Below the pieces are notes generated by a model. The model had not been told where the DNA came from. It ran no database searches and saw nothing but the letters and a program-made list of their open reading frames with translations. This document shows, one piece after another, positions 1 to 8,353 of a stretch of DNA of 31,940 nucleotides. Made by a program: the position numbers and the translations under genes. Origin of the DNA: Anaeromyces robustus (Eukaryota; Neocallimastigomycota; Neocallimastigomycetes; Neocallimastigales; Neocallimastigaceae); assembly GCA_002104895.1 (NCBI GenBank), contig MCFG01000553.1:1-31940 (forward strand), written 5' to 3'. Each line of letters begins with the position of its first letter. Position 1 is the stretch's first letter.

Positions 1-1922
1 TTTTATCGATTGAGTCAACAGTTAGATGTGTATTTCTTCTAGGTCTCAAAGATCTACCTTTAAATTCATTTTCGTGATATGGTTCTAAAAGAGAAACATG
101 AAAGACAGGATGACAACGCATATCACTAGGAAGATCTAATTCGAAAGCGAGAGGACTAACTTTTTTAGTAATAGTAAAAGGACCCATCATTTGATCTGCT
201 AATTTTTTCTTGCTATTTTTTATATTGAGACCTTTGTATAACCACACTTGTTGACCCACTTCAAAACTAGGAGCATTCAATCTTCTTTTGTCTGCATACT
301 TTTTATAGGTTTTCTTAGCATTATTCAAGTTTTCTTTAAGGAGTTTAATATTATTTTCAATATCAATGACTCTTTTTTCAGCGCTATTTGGATTATCAAA
401 GAATGGAATTTCTGGAGAGAATTTAGGATTAAATCCATAATTGGAAAAGAAAGGTGATTGTTTAGTAGATTGGTGGATAGTATTATTATAAGAAAATTCA
501 GCAAAAGGTAAAATATCCACCCAATTATTTTGTCTTTCGTTAATAAAGCATCGAAGATATTGTTCCAAGATTCCATTCACCCTCTCCGTTTGACCGTCAG
601 TCTGAGGATGATTAGCAGTGGAAAGAGAATGATTAATATCAAGTAACTTACACATTCTATTCCAAAATTCAGAAGTAAATTGGGAGCCTCTATCAGAAAT
701 AATGGAATCTGGAAAACCATGAAGACGGAATATATTGTTAATGAATGAATCAGCTGCGATTGAAGCAGTAGGCAGACAACGTAAAGGAATAAAATGAGCC
801 ATCTTAGTTAACCTATCGACTACAACCATAATAGTAGTCATTTCTCTTGATTTAGGAAGTTCAACTATGAAGTCCATTGAAATTTCCTTCCAAGGTCTTT
901 CTGGAGTGGACAATGGGGAGAGTAATCCATAAGGTTTATGTTTTGGAACTTTTGACTTGCAACAAATAAAACAAGACTTAATAAATTTTTTAATATCTTT
1001 TCTCATTTTAGGCCACCAAAAATTTCTAGAGATTAATTCGAATGTTTTCAAAACACCAAAATGACCTGCTGTTATCGAATCATGATGAATTTCAAGAATT
1101 TTGCCACGAAGATTATACGGAACGTAAATGAGATTATTAAATAACAAGAAACCATCTCCGTCTAATTTTAAACAATCCATCTTTTTAAAGGGAGCATTCC
1201 CGTTCCTTCCTTCTAATATGAATTCTCTAGCTTTATTATAAAATTCGTCTGATTTTAAGTTTTTAAGTATAGAACTGACAATAGTTTTATCTTTAATGTT
1301 GCAAACACGAATAACACAACAAGAAGTAATTCTGTAAACATTAAAAAGATGATCACTTCTACGAGATAAAATATCGGGTTTACCTGATTTCTTTCCTGCA
1401 CGATAAATAAGTTCGAAATCAAATCGTGACAAGAATTCATTCCATCTAATTTGTCTTTGCGAAAGCATCTCAGGTTTTCTTGGGAATGTGAGATTTTTGT
1501 GATCAGTATAAATAATAAACCGTTGTCGAGCACCTTCTAAGTAATGACGCCATTCTTCTAAAGCAGTCTTGATAGCAAGTAATTCTTTATCATAAATTGG
1601 GTAGTTTCTTTGAGCTTGATTGAGGCTTTTCGAAAGAAATGCAATGGGATGTAACTTTCCATCGAATTCTTGAGAAAGAATTGCTCCAACAGCGAAATTA
1701 CTTGCATCGGTTTCAACAATGAATTGTTGATTACTATCAGGGTGTTTTAAAATTGGAGCAGAGGTAAAGAGATTTTTTAAAGTATCAAAAGCATTTTGTT
1801 GTTCATCACTCCAATTATAAGGAACATTTTTTCTTGTAAGTTTGTGTAATGGATTAGCAATTTTTGCAAAGTCTTTAATAAAAATACGGTAGTAATTGCA
1901 TAATCCAATAAATGATTGTATC
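1..1922 (-). pseudogene. Element C Ty3/gypsy pol, RNase H to integrase segment (interrupted, runs off left edge)
   Basis: The minus strand is open without a stop from 1922 to 1. It reads end of RT thumb, RNase H, integrase, then GPY/F module. The start reads QSFIGLCNYY, the gypsy RT/RNase H linker. RNase H shows VETDASNFAVGAILSQ and YTDHKNL. Integrase shows the HHCC finger (HHDSITAGHFG ... CFICC), MDF, SDRGSQF and TERVN for the D,D-35-E triad, and a GPF motif (MMGPFTI). Any C-terminal chromodomain lies outside the window. The reading frame continues exactly from the RT segment ending at 14506; the two halves were separated by insertion of element B, with GTATC on both sides. No internal stop or frameshift was found here. 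C as a whole is dead because of its insertions and an RT deletion. Confidence 0.93.
1918..1922. repeat. TSD GTATC of element B, left copy
   Basis: GTATC here is repeated at 14506-14510, directly outside the two B LTRs. The element C coding frame is restored across the pair. Confidence 0.93.
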
Positions 1923-2523
1923 TGTAATGATAGAGTGGAGTTTATTAGCAACAGGCCCGCAAGCTTGAGTAACTCGAAATAATGGACAACACGAAAGATC
2001 TAAGAAAGATAAAAGACACAGTTAATTAAAAATATGTTTTATAATAAAATGTTTTATTAATTTTTATTAAATTTAAAATATAATAATTTATTAATTAGTT
2101 AGTGTAATATTTCGAATTACTTATTTAACTAGTTAATAAAAACGCGAAGAAAAAATATTTCTTTTGTCGAAATTTTACACGTATTTATACTTTTTACGGA
2201 AAAATAGTTTTCGTTTGTAAAAAGTATTAAAAGTTCTAGAAACTTAGATTTTTTGATTTAAAATGAATCTCGGGTAAATAAAATTTAAAATAAAAAGAAA
2301 AACTAGAATCTTTTAGAATTTAATCGATAAGATTTTATCGATTAAATTCGAGTAATTTCTACAACAAGGAAAAGTGTAGAAAATTTTGATAATAAATTTT
2401 TAAAATAAAATTTTTCCAAAATTGGAAAGAGTGAGAGTCGAACCCGAGAGGTTCGGCCTGATGGTTCTAGTGTCTGACCACTAGACCATGGTTACTATTT
2501 TACTAATTCTGAGTTTCGTTACA
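1923..2523 (-). repeat. Element B 3' LTR (601 bp)
   Basis: In sense it runs from TGTAACGAAACTC to ATCATTACA (TG...CA ends). It matches 13905-14505 base for base as far as read, so the insertion is recent. U3 contains a tRNA-like Pol III promoter, then a TATA box (TATAAATA, complement of 2182-2189). The predicted RNA start/self-primer site is GCGTTTTTAT (complement of 2136-2145), about 44 nt after the TATA box. Confidence 0.94.
2425..2495 (-). promoter_or_regulatory. tRNA-like Pol III promoter in U3 of B 3' LTR
   Basis: Sense strand box A is TGGTCTAGTGG (complement of 2478-2488) and box B is GGTTCGACTC (complement of 2435-2444). They are 44 nt apart start-to-start, the spacing of positions 8 and 52 in a tRNA. 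A TTTT run follows box B within about 20 nt. It resembles a Glu/Asp-type tRNA gene, but no good acceptor stem is visible, so it is not called as a functional tRNA. Confidence 0.75.
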
Positions 2524-2554
2524 TGGTCCTCCTCTAGGATTCGGATACCAGACG
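2524..2554 (-). promoter_or_regulatory. Polypurine tract and conserved 3' block of element B
   Basis: In sense the block ends TAGAGGAGGACCA directly before the 3' LTR. The same 31-nt block is present in element A (identical) and element E (a few changes). The purine run AGAGGAGGA at this place is the expected plus-strand primer. Confidence 0.85.
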
Positions 2555-2957
2555 AATCTCAAAATTAGGCTAAACTATACCATAAAAATTTTATTAATAT
2601 TTATAAATTATTTTTGTGTAAAATTTCGAATTTATATAATGATAAAAATTTTGATAATAATAATAGAGAATTACATGATATTAATAATAAAATTACATGA
2701 TATTAATAATAAAATTACATGATATTAATAATATAATTACATGAATATTGATATTAATAAAGTTATAATATTTTAATAGTAATAAAACTAACTAAATTTT
2801 AAACTAGGTATAAATATATTTTGACTATAGTAATAAAATAAATTTGATATTAATAAAGTAAATAATATTTAAATTTATTATAGTGATATTAATAGTTAAT
2901 AAGAATATTAATAGGATAGATTTAATAGTTGAGATTCATTTTATAAATTTTCTTTTT
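2555..2957 (-). other. Element B 3' untranslated region with a 22-bp minisatellite
   Basis: This non-coding AT-rich stretch lies between the Gag-PR stop and the polypurine tract, where pol would sit in an autonomous relative. Between about 2670 and 2744, a 22-bp unit beginning ATTACATGATATTAATAATA is repeated about 3.4 times. No coding potential was seen. Confidence 0.7.
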
Positions 2958-4979
2958 TCATTTTGATTTATTTTTCACAACGTAGCAGGGTAAATTTTCA
3001 GGTGGTTTGTCTTCATAAGGGAGGTATGCATCAGTTTTAAATTCTTTAAATTTGTTGTTTAGTTTTCTTTTGTATTTAATTGATTTTGATTTACTGATTG
3101 CAAAGAATGAAGAGTTGTTAATAATTTCTTTTGGATTTGGTAGAAAAAAATTTTGACACGTAGAATGTTTATTTGATTTTGAGCAAAAATTTGACTTTGA
3201 TTTATTATCATCATTCACACTCTCCTTCGAGAAGATTGAATTATTTGGTTTTGAAAGATTGCTGTATTGAGTATGTTGATTTTGAGTATTTGATTTTAAA
3301 CCAGAATTAGGAATATCAGAGGAAACAGATTGATTACTAAATTTTGAATTGTTACAGGAATTATTGTTAAAAGAATCATTACTAAGATTAACAGCATTGT
3401 AAAGGTTATTATCAGGATTAACAGAGTTACAAGAATTTTTTCTAGGATTGACAGGATTACAAGAATTTTTTCTAAAATTAACAGAATTGCAAGAATTTTT
3501 TCTAAGATTAACAGGATTACAGGAATATTTACTAGGAAATACACAAGAATTAGAGGCATGAGTAGATTTGATATTATTTTTCAAATGTTGAGAATTAATT
3601 GATTTTGTACGTTCAGAGTGGGAACAAGAAGTATTACAAGAAGATTTATTGACAGAGGGATTTTCAATATAATGATTATTTTTAGAATGAGGTTTACTAG
3701 ATTTATCAGATTTTTTATTTTTTGAGTTTGCTACAAATGAGTTTGAAAGTGTCAGACAATTTGAAAGACAATAGTTTGAGTTGAAGCCTATTTCTTTAGT
3801 TGTAAAATTGATAGAGGGATTGTGGGTTGCAAGCCAATCTATTCCAAGAATACCACAATATGGGGGTAGATCAACGATATAGAATTCTGTTTTGCAAAGG
3901 TGATTTTTATATTTCAACGTGATGGGAAAAGTTTTACCGAAAATTGTTTGATTTCCGGCTACTCCAGAAACGGCAGGTAAAGTAGAATTTGTATCGAAAG
4001 GAATATTGTTTTCTTTAGCAAAGTGAATATCCATAAGATTTAATTGAGAACCTGAATCAATCAGTAACTTAACGTTGCAGGAAGAGTTTGGAGTTTGTAG
4101 ATTGAATTCGACAACTGGAGCATTCAAAGATGGGTCATCAGAGAGTCTAGGTCTTGGTTTTGGTTTAAATTCTGGATTAGAGATAAAAGCATTGCTGGAA
4201 GAGGGTTTATTGTTATCTTCATTTACTTTATTCTTCAAAGGGCAATTGTTGACTTGATGGTTTTTTGATCCACAGTAAGCACAAAGGTTTTCTTTTCTTC
4301 TTCTTTCTTTTTCTTCGTTACTTAATGGTTCACGAAATCTGAAAGTTGATTGTTTTGTGTTAGAGAAGGGTTCCTTGCTTTTATTGGAATTATTATAATT
4401 TTTGCTGTTATTATTATTAAAACGACTTTGAGGGTTAAAAAATTGTCGATGGGTAGAGAGTCGACAATCGATTCTTGAAGCTATTGTTTGCATGGAGAAG
4501 AGAGATTGAGGACCAGGAAACATTTCCAATATTCGAGTAGCTATCTGATCGTTTAGGCCTGAGAGAAAAGCATCCATTTTAGCTTCCTCGTTCCAGGATG
4601 ATTCGTCGGCGTATTTGTTGAATTCCATAATGTAGCTTCCGACGTCTCCTAAACGTTTTTGCCTGATCGTTTTAAGTTTTTGGTTTGCTATGAATGTGGA
4701 ATCATAGCTTCCGAAGGTAGCTTTAATTTTGGATATGAAAGCGTCGTAGTCGTTGAGGCAAGGATCATTGTTTTCTATCAGGGTTGCGGCCCAGTTCATT
4801 GCTGAACCGTAGAGTCTGGATATAATGTAGGCAACCTTGATTGGATCTTCTTCGAACTTATCGGGCTGTAACATAAAAATAAGTTCCATTTTGGCTAGAA
4901 AACCTTTAAAGTAACGACGGTCTCCTGCAAATCCGTCTTTAAAAATTGGATTAATATTATTGAAGTTTTCTTCTTCCAT
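2958..4979 (-). CDS. Element B Gag with retropepsin-like protease, no pol
   Basis: This 673-aa ORF has a capsid-like Gag ([20 protein letters not shown] ... [15 protein letters not shown]) over about residues 1-180. A CCHC zinc knuckle follows at about 233-246 (CAYCGSKNHQVNNC). The aspartic protease has active-site DSG at about 308-310 (LLIDSGSQLNLMD) and a GILGIDWL flap/ILG motif. Gag and protease align well with the N-terminus of element A, but the continuation into RT is missing. Instead the C-terminus is a Ser/Asn/Lys-rich tail with about five 10-residue repeats of the type N(P/S)VN-x-RKNSC (roughly 3370-3530). The start ATG is the first in frame and aligns with that of element A. The protein probably forms virus-like particles and processes itself; enzymes would have to come in trans. 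Confidence 0.93.
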   Translation of the reverse strand: MEEENFNNINPIFKDGFAGDRRYFKGFLAKMELIFMLQPDKFEEDPIKVAYIISRLYGSAMNWAATLIENNDPCLNDYDAFISKIKATFGSYDSTFIANQKLKTIRQKRLGDVGSYIMEFNKYADESSWNEEAKMDAFLSGLNDQIATRILEMFPGPQSLFSMQTIASRIDCRLSTHRQFFNPQSRFNNNNSKNYNNSNKSKEPFSNTKQSTFRFREPLSNEEKERRRKENLCAYCGSKNHQVNNCPLKNKVNEDNNKPSSSNAFISNPEFKPKPRPRLSDDPSLNAPVVEFNLQTPNSSCNVKLLIDSGSQLNLMDIHFAKENNIPFDTNSTLPAVSGVAGNQTIFGKTFPITLKYKNHLCKTEFYIVDLPPYCGILGIDWLATHNPSINFTTKEIGFNSNYCLSNCLTLSNSFVANSKNKKSDKSSKPHSKNNHYIENPSVNKSSCNTSCSHSERTKSINSQHLKNNIKSTHASNSCVFPSKYSCNPVNLRKNSCNSVNFRKNSCNPVNPRKNSCNSVNPDNNLYNAVNLSNDSFNNNSCNNSKFSNQSVSSDIPNSGLKSNTQNQHTQYSNLSKPNNSIFSKESVNDDNKSKSNFCSKSNKHSTCQNFFLPNPKEIINNSSFFAISKSKSIKYKRKLNNKFKEFKTDAYLPYEDKPPENLPCYVVKNKSK

Positions 4980-5842
4980 TATGTATTATTATTTTTGAAT
5001 TTATATAAATATGTTAAGAATACGTTTTAAAGTTTTGATTATAAGTGTTCCCACAATAGTTAATTTTATAAAAGTGCTTTGAGTTTGCTTAGAGAGTTAT
5101 AATTTATTGGATTAAATATTATAAATAAGCTTCTGAATTAATTGATATATAATTTTAAATATTTTTAAATACTTCTTTTCCGTATTGCTGTTCATTCAGT
5201 TTATCAACCGAAGAGCTGAATGCAGGTCTTACATCTATGCCTACCAGCGAGGGTCAATACGTAGATAAGAAGTTGATTTAAAAATAAGTGCTGAAGGAAT
5301 ATCAATTAAGACTTTCCTTATTTATAATAAGAGATTTCGAATTTTAAAGTCTTTGGGATAGTTTATAGGTAAATATTTTAATTTTTACTTCTTTTGCCTT
5401 ACAACTATAGAAAAACCGGCAGAAGTTACTTAACAAGAGGTATATACTAGACCTCGAAATAAAATTAAAAACTATATATTTTAGGGTCGTTTTACCTTCG
5501 CGACCAACCTACAGCCTTCGGTGACTGGAGTTCCTTGTTCGCCAGAGTTGCTGCAGACCTAGAACCGTTTTCCTATATAAATAGACTACGGTGACTGTCC
5601 TCTCGCTGGAGTTTTACCTAGTCTAGAACCAAATCTATTTGTCGAATGCAGCACTAAAGAAGACTAATCTCCTAACTCTGTATATGAGCTCTATACGCTC
5701 CTAGTATATTTTAATAACACTTATTTACCTATAATAATAATAACGACTATAATATTTACTCTTTTTTATTATTCTTTGTTTCGCACTGCTGTTCTTTCGG
5801 TTTATCAACCTACCGGAGCTGAATGTAGGACTTACGCCTCTG
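4980..5842 (-). other. Element B leader, gag-proximal part
   Basis: This is the 5' untranslated region of B between its gag and the site where A inserted. It is more GC-rich and structured than its surroundings. A motif of about 80 nt at 5190-5270 (GTTTATCAACC ... GAGCTGAATG ... CCTACCAGCGAGGG) recurs diverged at 5788-5842, continuing at 13223-13250 beyond A. A different pair of related motifs, CGGTGACTGGAG and CGGTGACTGTCC...GCTGGAG, lies at about 5515-5615. No ORF of note. These may be RNA structures for packaging or dimerisation (inference). Confidence 0.65.
5838..5842. repeat. TSD CTCTG of element A, left copy
   Basis: CTCTG occurs here and at 13223-13227, directly outside the A LTRs. 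Joining the flanks restores the repeat motif of the B leader. Confidence 0.93.
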
Positions 5843-5859
5843 TGTAACGAATACTAGAA

Positions 5860-5936
5860 ATTATAGAGTTGGCTTACTCGTTAAGCTCTAGAACTCTGCT
5901 CAGTATTCCTGGGTTCAATACACAGGAATGCCTTTT
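5860..5936 (+). promoter_or_regulatory. tRNA-like Pol III promoter in U3 of A 5' LTR
   Basis: Box A-like TGGCTTACTCG is at 5870-5880 and box B-like GGTTCAATAC at 5912-5921, 42 nt apart start-to-start. A T-arm-like hairpin (ATTCCTG pairing with CAGGAAT) surrounds box B, and TTTT follows at about 5932. Both boxes deviate from consensus, so activity is less certain than for B, D and F. Confidence 0.6.
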
Positions 5937-6162
5937 GTTAAAATTTATATTTTTATTTTTTACTATTTTATTATTTTATTTTTTTATTATTATTTTATTA
6001 TATATTAATATATTATAAAGTGTATTAAATGATAATATTATTTTATTATAAAAAGGTTAATAGACCAATTAGATTTAGAATATAATAACTCATGAAAAAT
6101 GTAATTAAAATATTTTGAAATAATGTTTTTAAATATTCAAGAATTTTCTCATTTGAAAATTC

Positions 6163-6172
6163 GAGTTTTTAT
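6163..6172 (+). promoter_or_regulatory. Predicted self-primer / RNA 5' end of element A
   Basis: GAGTTTTTAT inside the LTR is the exact reverse complement of the 10 nt just downstream of this LTR (6316-6325). By analogy with Tf1, the transcript would begin near here and fold back to prime reverse transcription. Confidence 0.75.
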
Positions 6173-6315
6173 TAACAAAGAAATAATAAAATAAATAAAA
6201 TTATTTGATACTAACCTGTTGTTTGTTTGTGTCCAATAATTCTTGTTTATTTTCTAATATTGAGGTGTTTTTAAGTTTATTAAGAATTATTATTGTTGGA
6301 CTTCTGTTCTTTACA

Positions 6316-6325
6316 ATAAAAACTC
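6316..6325 (+). promoter_or_regulatory. Primer binding site of element A (self-complementary type)
   Basis: ATAAAAACTC directly follows the 5' LTR. It does not begin with TGG, so it does not look like a tRNA 3'-end PBS. It pairs perfectly with 6163-6172. Confidence 0.75.
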
Positions 6326-6831
6326 CTATAAAATTTTTTAAACACCTTAGTATCAAATAATCAAATATAAAATTTTTAAAGACTACTTAAGTAAGTCAGT
6401 AAAAATTTATATTAAAGGAAAAAGGACGCTGAAAAAATAGAAAAGTCCGTATACTAATATAAATTTTTACCTTTTGGCGCTTAATAGTAATAAAAAATTT
6501 TATATAATAATTTTTATAAAACAAAATTTTTTTAATGACAATTTCAATTTCAGTTCAATTTTAATTTCAAATCTCAATTTCAATTTCTATCACAATTCAA
6601 TTAAAACTTCAATTTCAGTTCAATTTTAATTTCAAATCTCAATTTCAATTTCAATTTCAATCACGATTCAATTAAAATTTCAATTTCAATTTAAAATCTC
6701 AATTTCAACTTCAATTATAATTCAATTAAAATTTCAATTTCAATTTAAAACCTCAATTTCAATTTCGACTACAATCCAATTAAAATTTCAATTACAATTT
6801 AAAATTTCAATTCAAACTTCAATTACAAATC

Positions 6832-6835
<4 letters not shown>

Positions 6836-6872
<37 letters not shown>

Positions 6873-6996
6873 ATTTCAATTTCAATTTCAATTTCAATTT
6901 CAATTTCAATTTCAATTTCAATTTCAATTTCAATTTCAATTTCAATTTCAATTTCAATTTCAATTTCAATTTCAATTTCAATTTCAATTTCAATTT
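6836..6996 (+). repeat. Poly-A run plus (TTTCAA)n microsatellite
   Basis: A32 is followed by about 21 copies of a 6-bp unit with almost no variation. It is flanked upstream by about 300 bp of older, degenerate copies of the same unit. Confidence 0.95.
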
Positions 6997-7853
6997 ATTC
7001 TTAATTTTAAATCCAATTTAAATTTAAATTTTGATTACAAATTCCAATTTAGTATTAATTAAAAAAAAAAAAAAAAAAAAAAAAAATTTTTTTTTCTTAT
7101 CATCAAATTTAAATTCAATTGCAAATTGAAATTTCAATCTCAAAATTTCAAAATCAATTCTGTCAAAAAAAAAAAAAATCTTTTTTTATTTAAAACAATA
7201 CCAAACTAGAAGAGAATAAAACATTACAATTAAAGTAAACTTGACTAAAATATACAAAAAAGGAAAAAAATATGAAAAAAAAAATAAATAAATACAAAGA
7301 AATTTAAATAAATCCAATAATAAAATTTAAATATATAAGTGAATGAATAAATATTTTTTAAATAAATCAATTAATAAGTGAATAAAAATATAATATTTAA
7401 ATAAAACACATAATAAAAAATAAACGAATAATTGTAATAAAACAAATAAAAAAAAAAATAATATAAAATATTTTTCTTTTTAATAAAAGAAAAATAAATA
7501 TTTTTATATAAATTGTTATAAATTTTCTTTAAATCAGCTTCCTGTGACTTCCTACGCGAGGTAGCTTAATCAACTGCCGATACGTAATACTTTTGTTTTC
7601 TGGGATATTTGACAACTGAGGTAGCTCATATAATTTTTTTCTTAAGGCTAATTAAGTTAGTCGTTAAAAAAAGAAATTAATAATATCCTACCTTTTATTA
7701 ATTTTTAATTAATATTAACAGTCGAATATCTTAGCGTTTATATAACGGTTATAACAAAAGAGCTAAGGGTTCTATCACCTGAAGTTATTTAATAATTTAT
7801 AAATAATTTGTTATAAAAATATTTAATTTTAATTATTAAAAAGAAAATATTAT

Positions 7854-7904
<51 letters not shown>

Positions 7905-8013
7905 CTTTAAGAAAATTTATTGTTGATTTATATAAAAATTTAATATTGATAATTGAAATATCCTTTTCTTATTGATATTGAATTTAACAGTTTAAATCAG
8001 CATAGACGAGCCT

Positions 8014-8139
8014 TACTAATCAATCAACAGAGGTATAGTAAGGGTGGTAATAAGATCCTGAAGCGCGTGACGGAACATAGATCGCGTGAATAGGGTGACG
8101 GAAAACGTTTACCATCGGATGAAAGACTCTTGATTAGTA
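8014..8139 (+). other. Inverted repeat in the A leader
   Basis: TACTAATCAA (8014-8023) pairs perfectly with TTGATTAGTA (8130-8139) and encloses 106 nt of unusually GC-rich sequence. It could form a closed RNA domain about 0.2 kb upstream of the gag start. Confidence 0.5.
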
Positions 8140-8234
8140 GTCTATTATATTTAAACTGGTCGGAAATTCAATTTCAATAATAACAATATTAAATTTATTT
8201 TTTTATAAACTTATATTACTTGAAAACTCAAAAG

Positions 8235-8282
<48 letters not shown>

Positions 8283-8353
8283 TATTCTGAAGATATAAAT
8301 TCGTTTTAATAAATTAAATTTCTCTTATTATAAATAAAGTAATAACTTTTAAT

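Larger units (their letters stand above)
5843..6315 (+). repeat. Element A 5' LTR (473 bp)
   Basis: It starts TGTAACGAATAC and ends TGTTCTTTACA. U3 is taken as 5843-6162 and R-U5 as 6163-6315, on the basis of the self-primer site GAGTTTTTAT at 6163-6172. It carries a tRNA-like promoter near its start. Confidence 0.95.
6316..8353 (+). other. Element A 5' leader (2.0 kb) rich in simple repeats
   Basis: No supported gene lies between the PBS and the ATG. From about 6540 to 6835 it is made of degenerate CAATTT/AATTTCAA units, then a 32-nt A run (6836-6867). About 21 near-perfect TTTCAA hexamers follow (6868-6996), then A runs at 7061-7086, about 7860-7900 and about 8235-8278. Two islands of normal complexity remain, at about 7540-7770 and 7985-8170. 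The second is bracketed by an inverted repeat and holds repeated GCGTGA/GGTGACGG motifs. Confidence 0.8.

Noticed and set aside
1255-1533. 92-codon ORF on the minus strand.
   Set aside because: It is a shadow frame inside the open C RNase H/integrase coding segment.
2524-2554. The block read on the plus strand as TGGTCCTCCTCT... looked like a tRNA primer binding site after an LTR.
   Set aside because: In every element the coding strand shows it upstream of the 3' LTR, with a purine run. It is the polypurine tract side, and the real PBS lies at the other LTR.
3296-3559. 87-codon hydrophobic repeat ORF (MPLILVYFLVNIPV...) on the minus strand.
   Set aside because: It is a shifted-frame shadow of the 30-nt repeats in the B Gag-protease ORF.
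6540-6996. CAATTT repeats as a CRISPR-like or satellite array.
   Set aside because: There are no spacers, and the unit is a 6-bp microsatellite inside the leader of one element.
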